Origin: Phoma sp. XZ068
Lineage: Eukaryota > Ascomycota > Dothideomycetes > Pleosporales > Didymellaceae
Reading direction: 5' to 3'
Assembly: GCA_004835665.1 (NCBI GenBank)
Contig: RBKR01000023.1
Coordinates: 372,001-436,000, forward strand
Length of the DNA: 64,000 bases
Shown: positions 1-11,700 of the stretch, in pieces
How positions within the stretch are numbered: the first letter of the stretch is position 1
Layout of the letters: each line of letters begins with the position of its first letter
Made by a program: the position numbers and the translations under genes
The notes under the pieces: generated by a model
Told to the model about the DNA's origin: nothing
What the model saw: the letters and a program-made list of their open reading frames with translations, nothing else
The model's database searches: none

Positions 1-1195
1 GAGCCGGGCTGAGGGGGAAAGTAAGACTGGGAGGGAGTGGGCGCGTTCTGGGCAGGTGCTGTGGGCGTGGCGGGGTTTGTTGTTGCGCGTCGCGAGCGCG
101 GAGACGAAGCTGGGGGAGTTTCCTTGTCTTTCTCCTTTCGAGAGGATGACGAGGGCAGGCGCAGCAGCGACGCAAAGCGTTTGTGTTTGGCGGGTGGTGT
201 TTGTGTTTGCATGTCAGAGTGTCGCGCATTCGACGGGTGTTGAGAGACGGCCGGCATGGCTGCAAGGTGCGCCGGTGAATTCGCTGGCAGCTGCAGGGTT
301 CAGCGCTGTCGGGTCACAAATTCGATCTGGCGCGCGTCATGCTTGCGACACGCTCGCGACCGAAATAGTATCTTTCTAGAATCTCTACTGTGAGCGAAGT
401 CGTGTTTCCTTCGCGCTCTGCGACACTCCCTGTCGGACCGTTCGTTTAGAGGCACGGTCCGGCCGGGCCACCTTCTGCACGAGAGAGCACAACTCTAGCC
501 CGTGAGCTAGCAAATGGCAGACGTTGAGTGGCCGCCAAAGGGATGAGCAACGTGACGTGCAGTTGGATACGAGCTGAATGGTAGCACTGTATCGCTTTTG
601 CGAATGCCATAATACCTTTGCTCGCAACCAGCCTCGTCCATTTCCATCAGGGGTAATACGCTACGGGCCCAGCCTCACAATTTTGAGGATTCCAATTTCC
701 CCACAATTTGACATGGATGACAAGATTCGAAACAATCAAACTTGATATTGCCTGATAGTGTGTACTAGCAGACATGTCGCAGCACATGCCAAAATACTCT
801 TAGCGTGACGAGTGTGCAGCAGCCACTGTTCAGAGCGTCGTGGCTGTCGAGCATGTCGACTGGAATGACCGGAGCAACCGTTCAAATAGGTGTGAAGCAT
901 ATGTCGATGCTGACAGTGAACTTAAGCCAAAGATGAAGAGGAAGTTCTTGAATGAAAAAATATGACACAATAGGAAGTTTAGAAGAAATAAAGTGAACAC
1001 CTCCAGAGGTAGATAGGCCATGCATGTTCAACAAGCATCAATCGTCATGTTTGTACAGACCGGAAGATCGGCGCTTTTCCTCCGCGCTTCTTGGCATTCG
1101 CCATGGTTGGAGAGGGAACTTTTGCTGGAGACCATCATCGCAAAGATCCTCCGGATCGACCAACCCTACACGTACCTCGCCCTGCACCCGCCACC
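1..1195. other. Upstream region, no gene seen
   Basis: No ORF here has an ATG start and recognisable content. The first 250 bases are G-rich on the + strand, which could be the leader of a minus-strand gene lying left of the window, but nothing proves it. The part nearest 1196 should hold the promoter and 5' leader of prp45. Confidence 0.5.
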
Positions 1196-2863
1196 ATGTC
1201 CGTCGCCGCGCTTTCGAAGTCGCTGCCGAAGCCAAAGTACACGGGTGAAGAGGAGGAGCTGACACGAAGCACACGCGTACTCAGCTCTGAGCAGTATGAG
1301 ACTCAGGTTGCAAGACGACAGAATGGACCGCCTCCCTATGGCAGCAGACAAAGTTGGCGACCGCGCACAGCTGAGGATTTCGGTGACGGAGGCGCATTTC
1401 CCGAGGTTCACGTTGCGCAATACCCCCTCGACATGGGGAAGAAGGGCCAGCCGTCCACGTCGAACGCGCTGACAAGGCGGGTGGATGCCGAAGGAAAGAC
1501 AAAGTACGACGAAATCGCGAGAAGAGGGCACGGCGAAAACAGGATAGTGCAGGCCAGCTTCAAGGACCTGATTCCGCTGCGGCAACAGGCGAATGCTGGC
1601 GAATTGGATCTGGATCGCCCCAGCCAGGAGGTCGTGCAGGCTACGAAGGCAAAGACGGAGGCGGCGCTCATGGCACTTGTTTCAGGGCAAACTGCCGCGC
1701 AAAAACCAAAGAACGTACAGGGCCGAAAGGATGACGAACCCACATTTGTGCGATACACACCTACTGCACAGATGGGCGAAGCGCAGGGCAAGACTCGTAT
1801 CTTCAAGATTCAGCAGCGACAGATTGACCCCATGGAGCCGCCCAAGTTCAAGCACAAGCGTATCCCTCGTGGCCCACCATCTCCCCCGCCTCCAGTTCTC
1901 CACTCGCCGCCGCGCAAGTTGACCGCCGAGGACCAAGAAATGTGGAAGATTCCACCGCCTATTAGTAACTGGAAAAACCCAAAGGGTTACACAGTGCCGC
2001 TGGACAAGCGTCTGGCAGCAGATGGGCGGGGTCTTCAAGACATCACAATCAACGACAAGTTCGCACAGTTTGGTGAGGCGCTGCAAGCGGCCGATAGGCA
2101 CGCTCGTGAAGAGGTCAAGCAGCGTGCGATTATGCAACAAAGACTGGCGGAGAAGGAGAAGCTTCAAAAGGAGGAGCACCTGCGCAACCTAGCCAAGCAA
2201 GCCCGCGAGGATCGCGCAAACGCTGGACGCCGCCGCTCCTATAGCGACTCGGAATCAGATTCGGAACAAGAGGAGGTTCGCAAACGACAAGAAGCAAGGA
2301 AAGAACGTCGCGAGGACTTCCAGCGAGAGCTGCGCCAGGCGAAAATGGGCACAGAACGCAAGATCCAGATGCTTGCTCGTGAACAGGATCGAGACATTTC
2401 AGAGAAGGTCGCGCTTGGGCTTGCGAAACCCACACAAGGCGGAGAGTCTATGTACGATGCACGGTTATTCAACCAATCTAGCGGATTCAATGCGGGCATC
2501 AATGAAGACAACCACTACGACAAGCCATTGTTTGCCGCTCAGGATGCAATCAGCAGTATCTACCGGCCAACCGTGCAGCAGGATGACGGAGAAGACGAAG
2601 GCCAAACATACGACCGTATTACCAAGTCCAGCAAATTCGATGTGCTGGGCAAGGCAGGCAAGGGGTTCAAGGGAGCTGATCTGCAAGAGCAAAGAGACGG
2701 TCCCGTCCAGTTCGAGAAGGACACGGATGATCCTTTTAACATTAATGCAATGATCAACGAGGTAAAGGGCGAGTCGAAGAGCGGCGAGAAGCGCTATGGC
2801 ATGACAGACCCCTCAGAAGGACGATCGACGAAGCGCGCACGAGTGGACGAGGACAGCGATTGA
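1196..2863 (+). CDS. prp45: Pre-mRNA-processing protein 45 (SNW/SKIP family)
   Basis: Single-exon gene for a 555-residue protein. It carries the SNW/SKIP signature: S-N-W at about residues 257-259 followed by KNPKGYTVPLDKRLAADGRG, preceded by a proline-rich stretch (about 226-240). The second half is charged and helical with RE/KE-rich runs and an SDSES-type serine-acidic patch. Family knowledge: SNW proteins sit in the NineTeen-associated part of the activated spliceosome and help second-step splicing; in animals SKIP is also a transcription coregulator. The protein should be nuclear. The ATG at 1196 was chosen because it has a strong CCACCATGT context and starts the conserved N-terminus; the frame is open back to 1091 but upstream residues look non-conserved. 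Length is normal for fungal Prp45. Confidence 0.93.
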   Translation: MSVAALSKSLPKPKYTGEEEELTRSTRVLSSEQYETQVARRQNGPPPYGSRQSWRPRTAEDFGDGGAFPEVHVAQYPLDMGKKGQPSTSNALTRRVDAEGKTKYDEIARRGHGENRIVQASFKDLIPLRQQANAGELDLDRPSQEVVQATKAKTEAALMALVSGQTAAQKPKNVQGRKDDEPTFVRYTPTAQMGEAQGKTRIFKIQQRQIDPMEPPKFKHKRIPRGPPSPPPPVLHSPPRKLTAEDQEMWKIPPPISNWKNPKGYTVPLDKRLAADGRGLQDITINDKFAQFGEALQAADRHAREEVKQRAIMQQRLAEKEKLQKEEHLRNLAKQAREDRANAGRRRSYSDSESDSEQEEVRKRQEARKERREDFQRELRQAKMGTERKIQMLAREQDRDISEKVALGLAKPTQGGESMYDARLFNQSSGFNAGINEDNHYDKPLFAAQDAISSIYRPTVQQDDGEDEGQTYDRITKSSKFDVLGKAGKGFKGADLQEQRDGPVQFEKDTDDPFNINAMINEVKGESKSGEKRYGMTDPSEGRSTKRARVDEDSD

Positions 2864-3530
2864 GAGCGCTGAAGTTGGAATTAGTATTTTACATTGTATA
2901 GGCATGAGCTATGGAGTTATTCCGCGCACACACTCGAGATTGGTAATTCAGTGCAGGGCAGCATCATTATCCGAACGTCTTGGCCATGGAAGGATACCAT
3001 TGGATAGATGATCAAGCACATGCAGACACGACTGCCATCGGATGCGAGGTCAGTGGGTATGTAGAGTCTGAAAAGTGGTGCTCTGGCGTTTGAGCGACTC
3101 GTGTCACGAAGACACGGCAAGATCTCCAAAGAAGAATTGGTATATACACTACTTAACTGGTACATCAAACGTGTCTAGTCTACCGAAGCACTGCATTGCT
3201 CGACCTTTCAGCCTCCGAACGTTAAAAGCAGATTACTGCCCATTGCCGATCATGGTGTTTTTGATTGGCCAGGACAATGTTCGGATGCTTCGACGTTCGG
3301 ATGGTGCACCATTGCGGGTATTTCCACACCCACATCCACATGCGTTTGCCCCACACTTCTGTCGCGTCTGGGATGACCAGCTCGGGAAGTTCGTTCGGAG
3401 CACACCCTTTAAAGCTGCGCTGCATGGCCGCACGTAGCTTTCGTGATCTCTAGCTAATCCTATACCCAACTAATTGCCGCCCAGCTCCTGATACCCCGCA
3501 GTACTTCGATTGACTCCTTTAGCAGACACC
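2864..3530. other. Intergenic, prp45 3' end and dioxygenase promoter
   Basis: No coding ORF is supported here. It holds the 3' untranslated region of prp45 and the promoter of the dioxygenase at 3531. Confidence 0.5.
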
Positions 3531-4573
3531 ATGCCGGCAGCAGCAGTGCAGGACAGCAAGGCGCACAAGTTCAACCCAGACTTCACACAGCAGGTCATTG
3601 CCGCGACGGGGCCCAATGCGAACCCCCGCGTCAAGCAGCTCACGTCGAGCTTGATCCAGCACCTGCACGATTTCGCGCGGGAGAATGAGCTCACAGTCGA
3701 CGAATGGATGATGGGCGTCGAGCTAGTATGTCTCCTGATTTCATGTACGTGCGGAATATACTGACTGTGACAGATGAATGAAGCCGGCCGCATGTCCGAC
3801 TCAAAGCGCAACGAAGGCCAGCTCCTGTGTGACGTGCTTGGCCTTGAATCCCTCGTCGACGAAATCACATACAAGCTCGCTACAGACGCCGCCGACGAGC
3901 CCACTGCAACCGCCATTCTCGGCCCCTTCTACCGTCACGATGCGCCCAAGATGGAGATGGGAGGCTGCATTGTGCATGGCATCGAGGGGACCGGGGACCG
4001 GACGTGGATGCACGGCACAGTCACCGACTTCAAGACAGGCAAGCCAGTTGAGGGCGCCGTCGTGGATGTCTGGCATACAGCGCCCAACGGACTGTATGAG
4101 CAGCAAGATCCGGACCAGCCGGACATGAACTTGAGAGGAAGATTCACAACAGGGAAGGATGGAAAGTATAACTTCTACTGCCTCAGACCCGTGCCTTATC
4201 CTATTCCCTTCGATGGTCCAGCGGGTGCGGTATTGAAGGCGCTAGACAGACATCCGTTCAGGCCTGCGCATATCCATTTCCTCGTAAGTCTCTATGATGC
4301 TCGCTCTAACACTGGACCTTTGTGGCTAACTTTATGTAGATCACAGCCCCGGGTTACAAGCCAATCGTCACACAGATCTTTGACCGCAGCAGCAAGTACA
4401 TTGAAGACGACGCTGTATTTGCAGTCAAGGACTCGCTTCTGGTTGACTTCAAACCCTTCAAGGGTGACCCAAATGCTGAGTTTGAGCTGCCATATGACTT
4501 CAAGATGGCGACATTCGAGGCTGCTAAGGAGGGCAAGCTCAACGGGTCGACGGAAGAGAGTGCTTCAGTATAG
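3531..4573 (+). CDS. Intradiol ring-cleavage dioxygenase (hydroxyquinol/catechol 1,2-dioxygenase type)
   Basis: Three exons, 3531-3725, 3774-4283 and 4340-4573, all joined in phase 0, give 312 residues. Introns are 48 and 56 nt with GTATGT and GTAAGT donors. The non-haem Fe(III) ligands are readable: Tyr173 (GLYEQQ), Tyr207 (PVPYPIP), His231 and His233 in RPAHIHFL, with the conserved Arg228. The Tyr207-His231 spacing of 24 matches catechol 1,2-dioxygenases. Family knowledge: these cytosolic enzymes cleave catechol, hydroxyquinol or related aromatics between the two hydroxyls to muconate or maleylacetate, feeding the 3-oxoadipate pathway. An N-terminal helical dimerisation region (about residues 20-100) is present, as in the hydroxyquinol/catechol branch and unlike secreted intradiol enzymes; no signal peptide is seen. 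Substrate cannot be decided from sequence. Confidence 0.9.
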
Positions 4574-5083
4574 ACGGTGGATTGTAATCTTATTGATGAC
4601 CAACAATATAAGCCATTATGAAGTCTAACACAGAGATTGAAAGCCGACGAACGTGACCTTATTCCGAAATAGCAGCACTGATGGCGGCTTTTGTTCCGAT
4701 GAAAGTCAGATCCCCCGCGTCTTGCCCCACATTTAGCACTGAACCGAGGCTGGATTCAAGGTACGACGCCCTGCAACACCATGCAACACGCCCTTTAGTC
4801 ATCTCGCTAGATATAACCTTGGCTGTATATATTCTGAATAGCAATTATTTCCTCCAGTGCACTATACTTCTGGGTTTGGTCTCGTGCTTATATCTATAGC
4901 CCTATTCTCGAACTCTAGTCCTACTATAATTTGTCCCGGAGTAACATTTTTCTTCTACCACATTGCGTACCTTGTACTGACTATCCCCAGGCATCTGAAC
5001 ACTTGATCAAATTCTCCATACGGAAGCTTATTCAAATTGTGTATTGTCTCAATATTATCTCCTGGCGAAGTCTAGAAACAGCC
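4574..5083. other. Intergenic, promoter of the decarboxylase
   Basis: No gene is visible. The open frame continues upstream of the chosen ATG at 5084, but its codons look like leader sequence and do not resemble a thiamine-enzyme N-terminus. Confidence 0.5.
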
Positions 5084-7010
5084 ATGGGAGAACCGGCATC
5101 TGGAAAGATCACACTTGGGCGGTACATGTGGGAACGTCTCCACCAGGTTGGCGTCGATACGATTTTCGGTGTACCTGGAGACTTCAATCTGCAATTCCTC
5201 GATTCCATCTACCACACAGCAGGCCTTAAATTCATTACCAACCAGAACGAACTCAATGCCGCATACGCCGCTGATGGTTACGCTAGAGTTAAAGGCGCAC
5301 CGGGGTGCTTCGTCACAACGCACGGCGTGGGAGAATTGAGTGCTTTAAATGGCGTGGCTGGTGCAATGTCAGAGCACGTCAAACTCATTCATGTCGTTGG
5401 TCAAACAACACGAGCGATGCAGAGCAACCACATGATGATCCACCACTCCATCGGACGAAAGCCAGACCATCAAACATACAACAAGTGCTCTGAACCAGTA
5501 CGTTACGCTGCAGCAGAACTATGGGACATTAAGACTGCCCCTGCTGAAATCGATCGTGTGATACGAGAGTGCTTCATCAAGTCTGGTCCTGTATACATCT
5601 TCCTGCCTCTCGACTTATCTGCCGAGGAGGTCAATGCAAGTCTCCTCGACACACCAATTGACACTTCTCCGCAAGTGAACACGGACGCCCAGGATGCTGC
5701 AGTGAGCGCCATAACCACCGCCTTGAGCGTATCAAAGCATCCAAGTCTCATCATCGACGCACTAGTCCAACGCTTCGACGCTGTCTCGGAAACTCAAGAG
5801 CTCATCTCGAAGCTGAAGGTGCCTTTCTTCTCCGCCAATATGGGGAAAGGCATCATCGACGAAACCTCAGCGCACTATGTTGGCGTCTGGAACGGGGCAA
5901 TTGGAACACCTGGTGTGAGAGAAGCTGCTGAATCCGCAGACCTCATGATCACCCTGGGCTACTTACCAGCGGACACAAACTCCGGAGGCTTTAGCCGCAA
6001 GATTGAAGAGGCAAAGACGATACACATCAACCCTCACTCTGTTGTCATTTTCGGCAAGGAGTACGTGGATATCAGTATCAGGTCTTTGCTTAAGGCGCTG
6101 ACCGATGCCCTGCCTTCCAAACCACAGCATGACATTCCGAAAGCTATCCTTCCACCCCCAAGAACGCCACTGGACACCGAAGCCACTCATATCACGCAGT
6201 CCTGGCTCTGGCCGCAGATTGAGAAGTTTCTCCAACCAGGCGATGTTATTGTCGGCGAGACAGGGACCTCTGTTTTTGGGCTTTGCGATATTGCATTCCC
6301 GCCCTCCGTTCAGTTCATCGCGCAGGTATACTACGGCAGTATTGGGTACGCTGCAGCCGCGACATTAGGTATAGAAGTCGCAAGGAAGGAGCGCGAGGGA
6401 AAGAATTTAAGACGAGGTGATGGATACAGTAAAGGCAGAACCGTTCTCATCACCGGTGATGGTAACATCTCCAGCTCCCGAAACTGCTAACAGAATGACT
6501 AATCGCGAACAGGATCATTGGCCCTGACTATCCAAGAAATCGGCACCATGATCAAAGCTGGCATCGCTCCTCTCATCTTCATCATCAACAATGAAGGCTA
6601 CACTGTCGAGCGCTTGATCTGGGGCGCCCAGCAGCGTAAGACCCCACTGCCTCATTCCTTCCTCGCCTCTGCTAACACTATATCCCAAAGCATACAACGA
6701 TATCGTTCCCCACGACTACTCGCACCTCCTCCCGCTCTATCACCACCCCACCCCGTCCACGTCGTTCCACCGCGCCACCAACAAGGCGGAGCTTGAAGCC
6801 ATTCTCGCCAAAGACAGCGTCAGGAGGCCCGAGAACCTGCAGGTGGTAGAGCTCGTGGTGCCAAAGATGGATACGAGCTGGAGGTTAGGCGCGCAATTAG
6901 CGTGGAGAGGTGAGAAGGACGCAGCGAGGCTGACGAGAGAAGGGTTTGTCGATACGTATGGGAATTGGGGGCTTGATGGCGTGGAGAGAGGCGCGGTGAA
7001 GTGGAGCTAG
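5084..7010 (+). CDS. Pyruvate decarboxylase family, thiamine-diphosphate enzyme
   Basis: Exons 5084-6461, 6513-6635 and 6691-7010 give 606 residues; introns of 51 and 55 nt split codons after their first base. The fold shows an N-terminal ThDP pyrimidine-binding domain with the cofactor-activating Glu56 (NQNELNAAY), the catalytic His pair 120-121 (MIHHSIG), a central domain, and a C-terminal pyrophosphate-binding domain. The metal/ThDP motif begins at Gly458 (GDGS) and closes with INNEGYTVE. Family knowledge: these enzymes decarboxylate pyruvate or related 2-oxo acids to aldehydes. At 606 residues it is longer than a typical fermentative PDC (about 563-570), and homologues acting on indolepyruvate or phenylpyruvate share all these residues, so the substrate is open. 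It lies downstream of, and in the same orientation as, the dioxygenase; co-function is not shown. Confidence 0.9.
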
Positions 7011-8741
7011 GATGGATGCGAGTTGAGGTGTTAGTATATAAATGTGGCGGTAGTGGCGTCGAGAAACAGTGGAGAAATCACTGGTTATATTGGGGAGTAT
7101 CGGAGATGAAGACTGTGTTTTCAACCCTTCAATACAGAATTTCATGGACTGCACTTTTACCCACATTATCAAGAGACATCTTCTTATTCCTCCAGCAGTC
7201 CTGGGATACCTAAACGAAGACCTCCAAACCCTCATACTCTATGGACAGCTACTTCTCAGACATGACTTCATTTCCATACCTCACTACCAGTGTTTCTGGT
7301 TGTTTCGTCTATTCTACTTAGCATTTTTCCACGGCTTACCTTCTTCCTTCACGTCACCAGCGTCTTTGTTTTTATATGCTTTCTTCTTCGTCACTTCGTC
7401 CTTCTTGTCTTTCTGGTGCAAGCCACTGCTCCCATTGTGAAGCGGCGTGTAGCTTAGCACCAAGTTCTTGGTGACAATACTGAAAAGCATGTTCAAGTCA
7501 GTGTACGCAGCGTAACCACGGGGGTCAGTTTGTGTGTGAAATTAGCTCCAGCGCTGGTTGAGGTGAGTCAATAGAGCCTTGGTGGGTTGAGCGGTTGTGG
7601 GATGTGAGCGGATTTGTGGGTTTTAACAATAACTTGTAACAACAAGCGGTGCTGGTGAAAATAGTTGGTGAACGAAGGGACCCCCTTTCACGTATCGTAA
7701 AGGCGTAGAGTGGAGGGATTGCCATTATGCTGCACAAGTGTCATCGACTCATCTTCAAGTTTGATCAATGATGATTTTTCCGACAACCATTGTTACCTAG
7801 ATGTGTCACTTCTGTTCTGTCGACTTAATCAACTCGCTGATTTTTGCTTTCTTCGCTTTCAAAACTGCTTTCACGAGCGACACAATCCTTGACTTGCTTC
7901 AACAGCTCGGCCAAATTTTCTGGTCAAACACTTGTATACTCTGCTGGTAGTGATGTTTGTCTGAACACTTTGTAAGTCGCAAGAAACACGCCGAGGAACA
8001 GGGTTCAGGGATTGATGGGACAGATTCCATTCATTTACACGCCTGTCCCTCTTGGGTATTCCAAAGCGAGGGTACTATTTCTACCCCTATTTCCTGATCC
8101 AGAACGACTCCATAAATACTCCCAAATCGGTCGTCCGTAGACACCGTACAAACGAGACCCTGGTGCATGAAGGCACCCTGCAACCACGCCGAATGCGTAA
8201 CTCATAGGTAGGATATGCTGATATACAAGCGAGTGAGTATGTGATGATGTTATGATAGAGCGAATGTAGGTATGTGGAGGATGATGCGGGACTAGGTGAC
8301 TAGGGACTAGAACATTACGGTAGTAACTCAACGCGTTCCTCCACGATGAATGCCGTGGGTATGATAGCCTGTACAAAGGAAATGCAACGTAAGGAAATAT
8401 GATAGCAAGCTTGTGCGAGAGCAATGCATCAGCTTGGACGCACTCCGCGCCTCACATCTTGTGAACAACACGTAAAACACGCATTGGTGACTTTGCCTAG
8501 CGCCAAAGTCGGAAATTTGCCGTCCGTAACGGCCAAAGTGTAACGCCTTGGAGTCTCGTCTTTCCGGAAGAAAACTCCGAGACGGTCTGGTTGGCGAATG
8601 GAGCGGAAATTTGTCCGGAATTCTCGGCATGCGGTGACCGCACAGACCGTCTCTTTGTGGCTTGGTCGGCTTCAAGACCGTATCTGAGGGCGAATTGTAT
8701 ATGTGGAGAAACGAGCTCGATGACATGCGCCGCACTGTCGA
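7011..8741. other. Intergenic with only weak small ORFs
   Basis: This 1.7-kb stretch has no recognisable gene. A lysine-rich minus-strand ORF of 58 codons (ATG at 7490, stop at 7314) and a minus-strand coding-like tract at about 7825-7915 are seen. Both are too short and isolated to call. The right end includes the 3' untranslated region of the phosphatase. Confidence 0.4.
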
Positions 8742-11700
8742 TCATAATACGTCCCAGATGTTGCGTACGATGGGACTGCTGCCTGTTTGTGCTGGACTTC
8801 GAGGATCGACGGTGAGCTTCTCAGGCGTCCATTGTCGGGGTGGTGCACCCCAGGAGTGACCATTCTTTCCATCTTTGATAGTCTCGTCTGATGAGGCTGG
8901 GCTAACATCCTCGGCCGCAGGCCGTAAATCGAAGTGGAACGGGTTCCTTGTGAACTCTTCTGCACGCGGCGACATTAGCGCATCCAGATCATCCATGGTT
9001 TGCTGAGGGGCTTCGGGTCTGTTCGTCAGCTTGAACTCCATTTCGGACTGAAGTTTTGATAACTGTCTTTGCTCTTTCATGTTCGGCGATGAAAACCGTG
9101 TACGGATGGCTTTCGCAGGCGTCGCAAGAAACTCTTTTGTCCGTGGCGTTTCTGGCCTAGACGGCGGTGAGACCTGGCTAGTTGCCTGCGTTGGTGTAGA
9201 AGCGATGACATTCGTCTCTGGAGAAGTGCTCAAACTGTCAATCCGTGGCTCAATATTAAGCTTGCGTCTCGGCGGTGGTGCTTGTATCGATGCTGGAACA
9301 TGCTCTAATGTATGTGTCGATGGAGTGCGTGCGTGTCCATCCAACGAAGCGAAGCCGTTGAAAGTTTGATGCGCAGGTGGAAGGATAGCTTGAAATGCCG
9401 GACGTCGATCGTCACTTGCAGAACTCTGAGAGCTCGCAATATTATCAAATGAGCTACCAGATGAGAAGTCTCTCCGTGTGGGTGATGTCAGACCGAACGG
9501 ATCCTCATCAGCAACCCGAGGCCTGAGCGGAGCCATATGGAACTCTGAGGCTCGAGGAGACTTCAACTCTGAATCTAGTACACTGCTAGGGCCAAAGGCA
9601 TTCTTAGGGAACGAGCCGAATGTTGGAGAGGCGAAGTCGGTCGACTGCTCAGGAGCAGGTGTGTTGTCAGAACTGGCAAATAACTCCGGTTGTGTCGAAT
9701 GGAATGGCTCTTGAGCAGCGCGGAATGGCAACAGGTTGCGAGGCTTCTCACTACGATCGTCTCTCGACTTTGGTAACGTCATGCGTGGAGGAGGAAACAT
9801 GGGCGACTTGGGCGGTGCGCCAAGCTGGAAGGAATTTTGAGCTTTCGGTACCAACAGCGAAGGTGCTGTTTCATCGTACTCTGAGGGCCATGGTAGATCA
9901 AATGATGTCTTTACTGGAGACTTGATCTCATAGTTATCAACCTCATCCTGTTGCGTGCTGTATGAAGGGATGTTGAAAGTCAAGGCAGCCGGCGACTTGA
10001 GCGGTGCAAATCCCATTGGCTTCATTGGTGCCAAGAAAGTACTCTTCGTCTCAATTGATCGCTCCACAGGAGCATCTGAGTACGATCGCAACGAAAGCTG
10101 ACGCGAGAAGTTGGGTACTGTTGCCGGCTGTGAGATGGGTTCTGGTGCAGGCTGCACGACTTCGGGAACAGCGGGGATCTTCGTAGGTGCGAGGGGAGAG
10201 CCGTTGACTTTAACCTCGACAACAGGTACGACATGTCCCTTTGGATCGACGTAGGGAGTGGTAGTTGGCGTGGAATTGGTCGAAAGGTCGAAGTTTGACT
10301 GACTCGAGTCCCAAGAATTACGGAATCGTGCCGCAAATGCGCCACTAGGAGCAGACAGCGGTCCAGGAGAGATGGCCATCATGTTGCCCGTACTGGCCCG
10401 TTGCATGCTAATATCTGTATCTGGTGGCAACGGGGCCGTTTGAGGTGTACGCGACCCGGATGCATCTTCTCTCTCAGGGTTGGGGCAAGAAAATCTATTG
10501 TTCGTAGCCGATGAAGAGGGGAACCCTACTCTTCTCCCAAAGCCTTGATTCTGCGCGCGGCTGTTCTGGGTTTGCCTGAGAAGGCCGTTGCGGAACTCTT
10601 GAAGCTGCATGATGAGGTTCATGTTAGGGCCGATCCACTTGCTCCGCTTCTTGGCCTTGTCGTACGCTTCCTGTACGCTGACCTCAGGCTCTTTGTACAA
10701 GCCGTAGGCAACGACCAAACTGGCAGAACGACTAACACCACACTGGCAGTGTACAAGAACTCGCTTCCCCTGCTTAACGCGGTCATCCATGATCTTGACG
10801 AGTTTGTATAGATCGGGAACGATATCGGTGTTGTGCTCCCAGGGCATGTGGATGTATTCGGGTGTTCGGTAGGTCTTGCCGTTGATTACGGTTTCACCAG
10901 GCTGGATTGTCTGCAGAACTGGCGGCGTAGCCTTGGGCGTAGTTGGCGAGTCACTGCCAAAGCCAAACGTGGATTTCGGTTGCTGGGAAAGGGCAGCAAA
11001 ATCGACATTCTCGGCGGCAGGCCCATCTACTCTCCTAGCGTTGAGATCTTTTTGCGACTCCGACGGTTGGGAAGTAAAAGGGTTCTGCACCTCGCTGGCA
11101 ACATTGACAATTACGTCAAACGACGCGGCTTGCTCGGCAGTGGGTTCGAAGTAGAGGTAGACCCCAGCAGGGTATATACAGATGGGTCCGTTGGGATATG
11201 CGGCGGGCTTCTCTTCTTTTGATTGCGGGATATCGAAGTTGGGTTCCTCCTCTTCTTCCTCCATCTCGAACGGCACTTCTGACAAGCCACTGGTCTTGGT
11301 CACGATTGGGCGCAACGCAGGGAACTTCAATCCGCCGGCTGGGGCGACACTCGGTGAACATAGTGGCAGGGAAGGGGATGACTGGAAGTGGCGTAAAGTT
11401 GGCCGGGTGAGGGACGGTGTGGAAGGAATGACTAGTCTTGTCGGTTTGTTGTCGTTGATCCCTGGCGTTGCTATTGTCAAGCTCAAGTTGGATGGCCGTC
11501 TCCGCGGTGGCGTTGGCGGCTTGATGAAGAGAGGCGATGGGGGTGCAGAGCTGTTCTTCTCCTTGTTGGCCAGGGCTGGCGGAGCGGCAGGAGCCTGGCC
11601 ACGGAGGTTGCCAAGAGAAGTGGTGGTGTTGATGCCAAGGTTCTTCAGGTTTCGGGCTTTCTTTGCCGGCGTCGTCGGTCGCTGCAGTTCGAAGAAGTTG

